Shown piece after piece: positions 1 through 5,913 of a stretch of DNA of 8,799 bases. The stretch comes from Bacillota bacterium (GTDB lineage Bacteria; Bacillota; Clostridia; Christensenellales; CAG-138), in NCBI GenBank assembly GCA_023409435.1, contig JAEYHP010000082.1:1-8799 (forward strand), given 5' to 3'. How positions within the stretch are numbered: position 1 is the stretch's first letter; each line of letters opens with the position of its first letter. Under the pieces are notes generated by a model. It ran no database searches. It was given only the letters and a program-made list of their open reading frames with translations, and was not told the origin of the DNA. The translations under genes were made by a program, and so were the position numbers.

Positions 1-86
1 CAAAGCGTAAAATCCACATTTTGCAAAGCGCGCACGCCCGGGAATACTTTACAGATTGCCCGCATGGATAAAACGACGTCTTGCAT
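1..86 (-). CDS. Sugar ABC transporter ATP-binding protein, N-terminus only (partial)
   Basis: This gene runs off the left edge of the window. Reading the minus strand from an ATG at 86-84 gives MQDVVLSMRAICKVFPGVRA followed by LQNVDFTL, with no stop before the edge. The pattern 'M..I.K.FPGV.AL..V.F.L' is the usual opening of the tandem-domain ATPases (RbsA/MglA/AraG/YtfR type) that power uptake of monosaccharides. Walker A lies beyond the window, so catalytic residues cannot be checked. An AAAGGA ribosome binding site sits about ten bases upstream of the ATG. The gene follows the binding protein at 212-1180 by 125 bases on the same strand. This is the normal order binding protein, ATPase, permease, so the permease gene or genes probably lie further left. 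The assignment rests on 28 residues plus context. Confidence 0.8.
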   Translation of the reverse strand, partial: MQDVVLSMRAICKVFPGVRALQNVDFTL

Positions 87-125
87 AGGTTAACCATCCT
101 TTAAGCGTTCCATTTTCTCAATATG

Positions 126-168
126 GCGGTGTGGAGTATGCGGAAAATATCCATATACTCCACACCGC
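126..168 (-). other. Long intergenic hairpin without U-tract (transcript stabiliser or processing element)
   Basis: A perfect 14-base-pair inverted repeat lies here: GCGGTGTGGAGTAT at 126-139 and its complement at 155-168, around a 15-base loop. Neither strand has a run of T after the stem, so it is unlikely to be an intrinsic terminator. It sits between the sugar-binding protein gene and the ATPase gene on the minus strand. Hairpins in this position in binding-protein operons (for example after malE in E. coli) protect the upstream mRNA and let the binding protein be made in excess over the membrane components. That role is inferred here. Confidence 0.7.
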
Positions 169-211
169 ACATGTGATACGAAGTCCCTGTTAGGGGAAAG
201 AAGATGATTGG

Positions 212-1180
212 CTATTCGCCCAGACCGTATGTATCGATGTCCGCCTGCGTGATGGTCGTTGCGTCAAACCCGCGTTCTTCAGAAATCACCTTCTTTTCCG
301 CAAGCTTTTCGCCTGCTTCAAGCTTCTTTATCATTTCATTGATGACTGAAGCCTGGAAGGGGCTGCACTGACCGTCATAGTTCCAATTGCCCGCCAGCAG
401 TTCCCTAAGCGCAAACTTGTTGCAATCGAAGCCCATGATAGTGACATCCTTGCCAACGCCGTGGGTAATACCAGCTTCATCCAGCGCTGCGACAGCGCCC
501 CTTGCCATGCCGTCATTTTCGGCATAGATCACGTTGAATTCGTCGCCAGCATTGATGACTGCTTCTACAATTTTCTCTGCCTCAGTTTCATCCCAGGTAG
601 CGGTCTGTTGCACAACCTTTGTCATGGCACCGGATGCAAATTCAGCGTCCAACGCGGCTGTGCGGCCAATCTGCGCATCGCTGCCCATTGCGCCCTGAAT
701 GTGGAGGACCTTATACGAGGGGAGCTTCTGCGCCTTGAGCCACTCCACAGCCGTAATGCCTTCTTTCGCCATGTCGGAAACAACAGCGGCTTCATACAGG
801 CTCTCGTCTGCGTTGAGCATGCGGTCGAACAGGAATACTTTCACGCCAGCTTCCTTCGCGCTCGTTAGAACAGAATCCCAGCCGTCTGTAGCGGCAGCTG
901 AGATAAGAAGATAGTCTACGCCGTCGGTGATAAACTGCCCGGCAGCATTCAACTGCTCGTCATTCTTCAGGCTGTAGAAAGTAGAAACCGCGTATCCGTT
1001 CCCTTCCGCGAAAACTTTTTCAAAGTCTGCCACATTCGCCGCGCGATATCCGGACTCGGCCGGCGGATTGTTGACGATACCAACCTTGATCAGCTTGGAC
1101 GCGTTATTGGCCGCCGCAGAACATGCAACCATCCCGAGTGCCAACACTACCACAATAAGAACAGCAATAAGTTTTTTCAT
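212..1180 (-). CDS. Sugar-binding lipoprotein of an ABC importer (YtfQ-like, periplasmic-binding-protein type I fold)
   Basis: This 322-residue protein is probably the extracytoplasmic sugar receptor that hands substrate to the ABC importer whose ATPase begins at position 86. Residues 1-19 form a lipoprotein signal ending in the lipobox GMVAC, with Cys20 as the predicted lipid anchor. The mature part follows the galactofuranose-binding YtfQ pattern: VGIVNNPPAESGYRAAN near the N-terminus, GVDYLLISA, GWDSVLTSAKEAGVKVFLFDR, LHIQGAMGSDAQIGRTAAL, VIYAENDGMARGAV and TIMGFD. It is a paralogue of the protein at 1506-2510. A GGAGGAAG ribosome binding site lies about ten bases before the ATG. It has its own predicted promoter (1246-1274) and is separated from the upstream sensor genes by a terminator, so it is probably induced by the neighbouring two-component system. 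The true sugar cannot be read from sequence; a furanose or pentose is a guess from the family. Confidence 0.9.
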   Translation of the reverse strand: MKKLIAVLIVVVLALGMVACSAAANNASKLIKVGIVNNPPAESGYRAANVADFEKVFAEGNGYAVSTFYSLKNDEQLNAAGQFITDGVDYLLISAAATDGWDSVLTSAKEAGVKVFLFDRMLNADESLYEAAVVSDMAKEGITAVEWLKAQKLPSYKVLHIQGAMGSDAQIGRTAALDAEFASGAMTKVVQQTATWDETEAEKIVEAVINAGDEFNVIYAENDGMARGAVAALDEAGITHGVGKDVTIMGFDCNKFALRELLAGNWNYDGQCSPFQASVINEMIKKLEAGEKLAEKKVISEERGFDATTITQADIDTYGLGE

Positions 1181-1216
1181 GGTACTGCTTCCTCCAAAAT
1201 AATATATTGAAGTCCT

Positions 1217-1237
1217 GCATCCGCTGATGCATCCGCT
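1217..1237. repeat. Two 9-base direct repeats in the transporter leader
   Basis: GCATCCGCT occurs at 1217-1225 and again at 1229-1237, a 12-base period with GAT between. The middle also contains the palindrome GATGCATC (1226-1233). The repeats lie at or just after the predicted transcription start of the binding-protein gene. They could be an operator or leader structure. They are short, and their function is unknown. Confidence 0.5.
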
Positions 1238-1245
1238 TCATTTCC

Positions 1246-1274
1246 CTTATAGCATATAAAAAAACGAATACCAA
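1246..1274 (-). promoter_or_regulatory. Predicted sigma-A promoter of the binding-protein/transporter operon
   Basis: On the minus strand a -35 element TTGGTA (complement of 1269-1274) and a -10 element TATAAG (complement of 1246-1251) are separated by exactly 17 bases. Transcription would begin near 1239, giving a leader of about 60 bases before the ATG at 1180. The -35 box is imperfect, as expected of an activator-dependent promoter. The upstream terminator at 1390-1427 makes a promoter here necessary. Two inverted repeats lie on and above the -35. Confidence 0.6.
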
Positions 1275-1317
1275 TCACTTTGGAGGAACCGCATAAGAAT
1301 GTCAACCATCCCGGTTG
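1271..1317. promoter_or_regulatory. Candidate operator: two short inverted repeats upstream of the transporter promoter
   Basis: CCAA-N5-TTGG at 1271-1283 overlaps the -35 element, and CAACC-N5-GGTTG at 1303-1317 lies one binding site further upstream. Their centres are 33 bases apart, about three helical turns, so both would face the same side of the DNA. The AraC-type regulator encoded at 3952-5568 is the obvious candidate to bind here. AraC-family sites are more often direct repeats, however, so this is a tentative reading. Confidence 0.35.
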
Positions 1318-1389
1318 GATTACAAACCGCCGTAAGTTTTCATACCTTTTTGAAGCCTTGGCCGCAGAAATTTTCCCACCTCATACAGT

Positions 1390-1427
1390 AAAAAAACGGC
1401 TGGCGAAAAACGTCGAAACCGCCAGCC
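1390..1427 (-). terminator. Intrinsic terminator after the sensor operon
   Basis: Read on the minus strand, an 8-base-pair GGCTGGCG/CGCCAGCC stem (1427-1420 with 1405-1398) encloses a 14-base loop. One G and seven T residues follow (1396-1390). It lies about 80 bases after the stop of the upstream binding-protein gene and more than 100 bases before the next promoter. It should therefore end the regulator-kinase-binding protein transcript and insulate it from the transporter genes. Confidence 0.85.
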
Positions 1428-1505
1428 AATCCCGCATATCCGGCCCAAAAATAATTCAGGCTCCGCACAATACGAAGCCTGGATGACGAACTGTTTACTC
1501 TATAT

Positions 1506-2510
1506 TCAATATCCCCTCACATCAATCATTTCCTGCGTGATGCTGAAGCAGTCGAACCATGTCTCGCCTATGTACTTTTCCTGCTCAACCGGCTCGCCGC
1601 GCTCCATCTGCTGTATGATGTCCGCAACATAGGGCCCTTGGAGCGGATTGCATTCCACATTCAGCACAATTTTCCCTTCCTTGCAGCGGGCAAGCCCCAG
1701 CCTCGTCGCATCGAACGAGATCACGATCACGCCGCCGTCAGCGTTGCATTCTAGGCCGGCTTCTTCCATCGCGTCTATCGCGCCAAGCGCTTCTCCGTCA
1801 TTTTCACAGTAAACAACGTCGATATCCGTAGTCTTTTCAAGTATGCTGCCCATGACCTCATACGCCTTCGCCCGCGTAAAATCGCCGGGCTCCTGCGCAA
1901 TGATGTCCCAGTTGGAATGGCGCAGCGCCCCCTGTTCGAGCGCGGTGGTACGGCCAATCTGCGCAGAGGAGCCGATTGTCCCCTGAATATGAACGATGCG
2001 TATGGGCTCCTCCGTTCTCTGCTGCTGTTCCAGCAAACCCTCAAGCCACCCGACGGCGGTTTCGCCTTCCTTGCGGAAGTCGGAACCGATGTACGCCGCA
2101 TACAGGTTCTTGTCCTCCACCTCGATATCGCGGTCGATCACAATGACAGGGATTTGGGCCTCCTTCGCTTCCTGCAATATCGAATCCCATCCCGTTTCAA
2201 GCCTTGGCGCAATCACGATATAATCCACGCCCTGCTGGATAAATGTGCGTATCGCCCTGAGCTGGTTTTCCTGCTCGTTCCGGGCGTCGTCGAATATCAA
2301 TTCGTATCCGTTTTCTTCGCTCAGCGCTTTCTTCATGCTCTCGGTGTTCGCCACCCGCCACTCCGATTCGGCGCCGACCTGCGAAAAGCCAACCAAAATG
2401 AGGTTCCCGATGTCCTCTTCGGGAGCTTTCACCGGCAGCGGCGCCATATTTGCACAGCCGCAGAGCAGCAGCGACAAACACAAAGCGACTGAAAGCATTC
2501 GTTTTATCAT
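1506..2510 (-). CDS. YtfQ-like sugar-binding lipoprotein, probable sensory partner of the histidine kinase
   Basis: This 334-residue predicted lipoprotein has a signal of about 18 residues ending in LLCGC, with Cys19 as the lipid anchor. It belongs to the type I periplasmic sugar-binding family and is closer than its paralogue at 212-1180 to the galactofuranose receptor YtfQ. Matching blocks include VGFSQVGAESEWRVAN, NEQENQLRAIRTFIQQGVDY, APRLETGWDSILQEAKEA, IVIDRDIEVEDKNLY, IVHIQGTIGSSAQIGRT and QEPGDFTRAKAYEVM. Its ATG overlaps the kinase stop by four bases, and a terminator follows it, so it is made with the kinase and regulator and apart from the transporter. By analogy with sugar-binding proteins that dock on membrane kinases (such as XylFII with LytS in Clostridium beijerinckii), I infer that it reports bound sugar to the kinase. 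It could instead be a second transport receptor. Confidence 0.88.
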   Translation of the reverse strand: MIKRMLSVALCLSLLLCGCANMAPLPVKAPEEDIGNLILVGFSQVGAESEWRVANTESMKKALSEENGYELIFDDARNEQENQLRAIRTFIQQGVDYIVIAPRLETGWDSILQEAKEAQIPVIVIDRDIEVEDKNLYAAYIGSDFRKEGETAVGWLEGLLEQQQRTEEPIRIVHIQGTIGSSAQIGRTTALEQGALRHSNWDIIAQEPGDFTRAKAYEVMGSILEKTTDIDVVYCENDGEALGAIDAMEEAGLECNADGGVIVISFDATRLGLARCKEGKIVLNVECNPLQGPYVADIIQQMERGEPVEQEKYIGETWFDCFSITQEMIDVRGY

Positions 2511-3955
2511 GCTTCCATCTCCCCATCTTTCTTTTTCATGGGCATCGTCACGACAACTTTTGTGCCGGCATCCGGTACGCCTTCAATAGTCAAACCGTAT
2601 TCCTTGCCGAAAAGTATTTGTATCCTCTGGTGCACTGTCCTAAGCCCAAACCCTTCCCTGCTGCCATCCATCAATGACGCCCGCACCGCGTCCAATCGCT
2701 CCTTATTCATGCCGGACCCGTCGTCCGCCACTTCCAGTATCAAATGCCTGTCCTGTGTCCGGCCGGTCACGTGGATAAACCCTTTGCGGCGGCTGATTTT
2801 AATGCCGTGATACAGAGCGTTTTCCACCAGCGGCTGCAGCGTGAGCTTGGGCAGTATATAGCTTTTGAGCTCATTCGGAATGTCGATCTCATATTCCATC
2901 ATATCCCGGTAGCGCATCTGCTGAATTTCCAGATAGCTTCTTATGTGCTGCTGCTCCTCCTCCAGCGTGATTACATTCTGCCCGCGGCTTAAAGAAAAGC
3001 GGAAGTAATTGGACAGGCTGCTGACCATCGTGACCGCTTCGCTGATTTCCCCGGATTCGATCAGCCAGATAATGGTATCCAGCGTGTTATAGAGAAAATG
3101 CGGGTTCATCTGTGCCTGCAGCAGCGCAAGCATGGTGCGGCGGCGCTGTTTTTCCTGCTCTGCATTCTTATCGATTTGCTGCTTCAAGCGCCCGACCATG
3201 CTCTCAATACCGTCAGAAAGAAGCTGCACTTCCTCCACATCGGCCTGAATGGGTTCGCATACGAGCAAGCTGCCTTTGCCTATCGCCTCCAGCCTCTCGC
3301 AAATGCTTTCTATCGGGTCTACGATCCTGTGGCTGAGCTTTCTCGAATAGCTCAGTAGGATCGACAGCAGCGCCAGCGCCAAGACAACGGTCGCACCCAT
3401 CAGTACGACCGTATTTGTAATCATGGTCGTCTGCAGTACGTCCAGATGCACCGCCTCGTAATAAAGATAGGTGTACATGTACTCCTGGACCAATTCCGTC
3501 GTGACATAGATGTTGTTGTTGAGCTGATCCATGCGGGAATCGTATTCTTTCGTATCCGAGATTTGCTGCATCTTCTCCTTCAGGTTTTGGCACAGGTCCA
3601 GCACGCTGCCCACGGCCCTGAGGCTGTTCTTTTCCGTCGTCGTTTCGATCAATTTGCTCGCGATCGTCTCTGCGGACTGCACTTCCTCGATCGGCAGACC
3701 TTCCGAATACTGGCTGTCGATCACATAATAGTACATTTTGAGATCGACGTCTTTCTTGAAGTCACGGTTGAAGTCGGAAGCCGTCGTGACGTTGTTTAAG
3801 ATCGCGTTATACTGCAGCGCATACCCGGTGCCAAGGGATGCGACCACGATGATGACCAGCATCAGCGGTATGGTGACGATCAGTATCATCTTCCACAGTT
3901 TATGTTGCATGGTAATTTTACCGCTGCTTTTCCCCAAACGAATTGTTCCGGTCAC
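2507..3955 (-). CDS. Sensor histidine kinase of the YesM/LytS class (HPK7-type)
   Basis: This 482-residue membrane kinase should autophosphorylate and pass the phosphate to the regulator encoded just upstream. A first membrane helix spans about residues 22-46. A mostly helical extracytoplasmic sensor region follows at about 47-180, then a second helix at about 181-203 and a HAMP linker at about 204-258. The phospho-acceptor block is AQMNPHFLYNTLDTI with His286. The ATP-binding domain has an N box LVENALYHG (376-384), a G1 box DDGSGM (411-416) and a G2 box GFGLRTVHQRI (435-445). All key residues are present. The start is a GTG at 3955-3953: it has an AGAGGAGG ribosome binding site six bases away and overlaps the regulator stop as GTGA. 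The internal ATG at codon 16 has a poorer site. The short lipoprotein gene downstream overlaps its stop, pointing to sensing of a bound sugar. Confidence 0.93.
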   Translation of the reverse strand: MTGTIRLGKSSGKITMQHKLWKMILIVTIPLMLVIIVVASLGTGYALQYNAILNNVTTASDFNRDFKKDVDLKMYYYVIDSQYSEGLPIEEVQSAETIASKLIETTTEKNSLRAVGSVLDLCQNLKEKMQQISDTKEYDSRMDQLNNNIYVTTELVQEYMYTYLYYEAVHLDVLQTTMITNTVVLMGATVVLALALLSILLSYSRKLSHRIVDPIESICERLEAIGKGSLLVCEPIQADVEEVQLLSDGIESMVGRLKQQIDKNAEQEKQRRRTMLALLQAQMNPHFLYNTLDTIIWLIESGEISEAVTMVSSLSNYFRFSLSRGQNVITLEEEQQHIRSYLEIQQMRYRDMMEYEIDIPNELKSYILPKLTLQPLVENALYHGIKISRRKGFIHVTGRTQDRHLILEVADDGSGMNKERLDAVRASLMDGSREGFGLRTVHQRIQILFGKEYGLTIEGVPDAGTKVVVTMPMKKKDGEMEA

Positions 3956-5568
3956 TGCTTTCCTCCTCTGCGGTACTCGCTGGGCGTGCAGCCAGACACT
4001 TTTTTAAACACAAAGCTGAAATAATGCGGGTCCTTATATCCCACGGAAAACGCAATCTCGCTCGAACGCCTGTCGGTTTGGCGGAGCATGCGCTTCGCCT
4101 CTGCAATTCGCCTGCCGGTCAGGTATTCCACGAAGGTTTGCCCGACTTCCTGGCTGAACATTGCCGAAAAATAATTTGGGCTGATGTTTACTTTTTTGGA
4201 CACCGTATCAAGCGAAATCGACTCCTCCGGGTAATGCTCGTTAATAAAATCGATTGCCTTCATCAGAAGGTCGCGCTGCTGCTTTTTGTTTTCGCTGTCG
4301 CGCAGCTCAATCGCCTGTTCCATGACCTGACGTATATATTGCCGAACTTCCGCGGGCGTTGAAATGTTGTCTTTCGGGCGCAGCTCAAGACGCCAGAAAC
4401 TATCTGTGTGGCAGCCGATCACATCCAGATATTCCGCCGCCGCGAAGTAAGCCGTCATTGTCAAGTACCTGCAGAACATGGCTAAAGGAACGGTTTCTTC
4501 TCCGGCGTTTTGCAGCAGCTGGCCGATAAAGGAGTCGATTTCTTCCGACGTTCCGCTGCTGAAAAAGTTCCGAAAACGCTCCTGGCAAATCTCCTTATTG
4601 CCGGTATCCGTCCACAAGCTGTCATCTTTACGAGAATGCCGGATGCTCGCTTCAGAGAGGATGTGTTCCTTGGGGCACAGATAGCGGTACGACAAGATGC
4701 GGCTCGCCTCCGTAAAACATGACGGAATTGCGCCAAGACGCGATACCGGCGTGCCGCAGGCGATATACCAGTCCACTTCACGGCCCGCCATAGCGCAGCG
4801 GCTGCTGATATTTGCACCGCAATCGAGGGTTCGCTGCGCGATATCGTCCTTCCCGCCCTTAATCAAGACGGCGTATGTCGTGACGTTCCAGCGGAACAAT
4901 AACAGCCCCCGATGGCTAATGATGTGCTGCGTCACCTCGTCCTGCACCGCCGCAAGCGTATCCGAATAGCTCTCGGGCGCGCTGCCGTCGTATTCGGCGT
5001 TGTTCAGCGAGAAAAGCACAATATTGTAATACAGGGCATTGATGTCGATACCCATCGTTTTCGCGGTTTCGGAGATCTCCAGTACGCTTAAGCAGCCGGT
5101 AACGATTTTCTCGAAGAACCGCCTGCGGGAAAACATTTCATACTCCTGCGCTTCCCGCTGAAACTTTTCGAGGTATTCCTGCTGCTGCCGCTCTTCCTCC
5201 ATTTTTTTGTGCAGCGCAATCAGAACCTCTACCATTTTACCCTTTAACACCGGCTTCAACAGATATTGTTCCACACCCATGCGAATCGCCTGCTGCGCAT
5301 AGGAAAAATCATCATATCCGCTGATAATGACGATTTTTGTCCTGGGCAGTTCCTTACGTACCAGCTCGATTAACGCGAGCCCGTCCATGAACGGCATTTT
5401 GATATCCGTAATTAAAAGGTCAGGCTGAATCTGACGAATCATGGGCAGCGCAAGTTCGCCATCCGAAGCGTCGCCGGCATAATAAAAGCCATACTGCTCC
5501 CAAAGAATGTTATTGCGTATGCCTTCGCGCACCACAACTTCATCCTCGACAAGAAAGATCTTGAACAT
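3952..5568 (-). CDS. Response regulator with receiver and AraC-type DNA-binding domains (YesN-like)
   Basis: This 538-residue cytoplasmic regulator is the partner of the kinase encoded next to it. The receiver domain (about 1-120) has the acidic pocket E8-D9-E10, the phospho-acceptor D55 in LLITDIKMP, S83 in IISGYDD and K105 in LLKP. A probable coiled linker rich in Gln and Glu follows at about 112-145. The middle region of roughly 290 residues has no motif I can name, as is usual for this class. The last 100 residues form a double helix-turn-helix AraC domain, with NISPNYFSAMFSQEVGQTF and IAFSVGYKDPHYFSFVFKK. The ATG at 5568 has an AGGAGAGGAAG site close before it. Its stop overlaps the kinase GTG by four bases, implying translational coupling. 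It probably activates the promoter at 1246-1274 and may regulate itself through the palindromes in its leader. Confidence 0.93.
   Translation of the reverse strand: MFKIFLVEDEVVVREGIRNNILWEQYGFYYAGDASDGELALPMIRQIQPDLLITDIKMPFMDGLALIELVRKELPRTKIVIISGYDDFSYAQQAIRMGVEQYLLKPVLKGKMVEVLIALHKKMEEERQQQEYLEKFQREAQEYEMFSRRRFFEKIVTGCLSVLEISETAKTMGIDINALYYNIVLFSLNNAEYDGSAPESYSDTLAAVQDEVTQHIISHRGLLLFRWNVTTYAVLIKGGKDDIAQRTLDCGANISSRCAMAGREVDWYIACGTPVSRLGAIPSCFTEASRILSYRYLCPKEHILSEASIRHSRKDDSLWTDTGNKEICQERFRNFFSSGTSEEIDSFIGQLLQNAGEETVPLAMFCRYLTMTAYFAAAEYLDVIGCHTDSFWRLELRPKDNISTPAEVRQYIRQVMEQAIELRDSENKKQQRDLLMKAIDFINEHYPEESISLDTVSKKVNISPNYFSAMFSQEVGQTFVEYLTGRRIAEAKRMLRQTDRRSSEIAFSVGYKDPHYFSFVFKKVSGCTPSEYRRGGKQ
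3962..3967 (-). promoter_or_regulatory. Ribosome binding site that fixes the GTG start of the kinase
   Basis: The minus strand reads AGAGGAGG, then six bases, then GTG at 3955. It lies inside the last codons of the regulator gene. The strength and spacing of this site are the reason for preferring the GTG over the ATG fifteen codons later. Confidence 0.75.
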
Positions 5569-5581
5569 CCGATCTTCCTCT

Positions 5582-5623
5582 CCTATTGATAATAGACGTG
5601 TCTGTTTCTCTATTGAAAATAGG
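5582..5623. repeat. Twin 13-base palindromes in the leader of the regulator operon
   Basis: CTATTGATAATAG (5583-5595) and CTATTGAAAATAG (5610-5622) differ at one central base. Each is a perfect CTATT-N3-AATAG inverted repeat, and they start 27 bases apart. The outer arms CCTATT (5582-5587) and AATAGG (5618-5623) can also pair with each other. On the minus strand the nearer copy runs directly into the ribosome binding site of the response regulator (AATAGGAGAGGAAG). Between them lies a small AGAC-GT-GTCT palindrome (5594-5603). They may be paired operator sites for autoregulation or alternative RNA hairpins controlling translation. Which one is not decidable from sequence. Confidence 0.7.
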
Positions 5624-5638
5624 TAATCTTCCCCATAT

Positions 5639-5667
5639 ATTTTGTATCATTTTACGATAATAACCAA
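5639..5667 (-). promoter_or_regulatory. Weak candidate promoter of the regulator-kinase-binding protein operon
   Basis: On the minus strand TTGGTT (complement of 5662-5667) and CAAAAT (complement of 5639-5644) are 17 bases apart. The start would fall near 5632, placing both palindromes of 5582-5623 in a leader of about 64 bases. The boxes match the consensus poorly (three and four of six). Other AT-rich hexamers nearby are possible. Confidence 0.35.
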
Positions 5668-5690
5668 TAGGTTTTTTTCTGATATTGGTT
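5662..5690. repeat. 8-base inverted repeat overlapping the candidate regulator promoter
   Basis: AACCAATA at 5662-5669 and TATTGGTT at 5683-5690 form a perfect inverted repeat around 13 bases. On the plus strand it is followed by CGATTTTTTAA, so it resembles a weak AT-rich terminator. No plus-strand gene ends nearby, though, and an operator over the -35 of the regulator operon is at least as likely. Confidence 0.45.
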
Positions 5691-5750
5691 CGATTTTTTA
5701 AGGAGTCTGCATAATCGCAATTCTTCAACCAACGTAGGACTACTCCAAGT

Positions 5751-5766
5751 AAGCCTGACAAGGCTT
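5751..5766. repeat. Small hairpin AAGCCT-GACA-AGGCTT
   Basis: A perfect six-base inverted repeat with a four-base loop lies in the divergent intergenic region, about 20 bases above the predicted -35 of the plus-strand lipoprotein operon. There is no T-tract on either side. It may be an operator or a chance hairpin. Confidence 0.35.
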
Positions 5767-5783
5767 CAGCTTAAAATAAGGTA

Positions 5784-5812
5784 TTTCCAAACGCCTTTCT
5801 TAGGGATAAAAT
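5784..5812 (+). promoter_or_regulatory. Predicted promoter of the lipoprotein-ABC exporter operon
   Basis: TTTCCA at 5784-5789 and TAAAAT at 5807-5812 are separated by 17 bases, giving four and five matches to the sigma-A consensus. Transcription would begin near 5819, leaving a leader of about 95 bases before the ATG at 5914. Confidence 0.5.
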
Positions 5813-5836
5813 GGATATGATTTATTCAAAAAACGT

Positions 5837-5868
5837 GTGTGGGTCCTGCTGTTGCCCAACCCCCACAC
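5837..5868 (+). other. Leader hairpin before the lipoprotein gene
   Basis: GTGTGGG at 5837-5843 pairs with CCCACAC at 5862-5868 around an 18-base loop, in the untranslated leader of the lipoprotein gene. It is not followed by a T-run and lies 45 bases before the start codon. It does not resemble a riboswitch class I know. It may stabilise the transcript. Confidence 0.4.
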
Positions 5869-5913
5869 GCATTCCCTTTGCGTTTCCTAAAAATATTTCT
5901 CGGAGGATACAAG

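Noticed and set aside
461..868. 135-codon plus-strand open frame
   Set aside because: It lies antisense within the sugar-binding protein gene, has no ribosome binding site and gives a Cys/His-rich composition typical of a reverse-strand shadow.
1280..1486. 68-codon plus-strand open frame
   Set aside because: It would start at a TTG, and it covers the transporter promoter and the terminator hairpin of the opposite strand; no family resemblance.
1917..2492. 191-codon plus-strand open frame
   Set aside because: It is antisense to the second binding-protein gene, whose protein family is unmistakable; no start signal.
5540..5761. 73-codon minus-strand frame upstream of the regulator
   Set aside because: It overlaps the regulator start in another frame and spans its leader palindromes; no ribosome binding site.
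5839..5913. Longer N-terminus for the small lipoprotein
   Set aside because: The extension would start at a GTG inside the leader hairpin, has no ribosome binding site and would bury the signal peptide.
5813..5913. Possible riboswitch in the leader of the lipoprotein gene
   Set aside because: Only one simple hairpin is visible, with no conserved core of any class I know and no terminator or sequestering arm.
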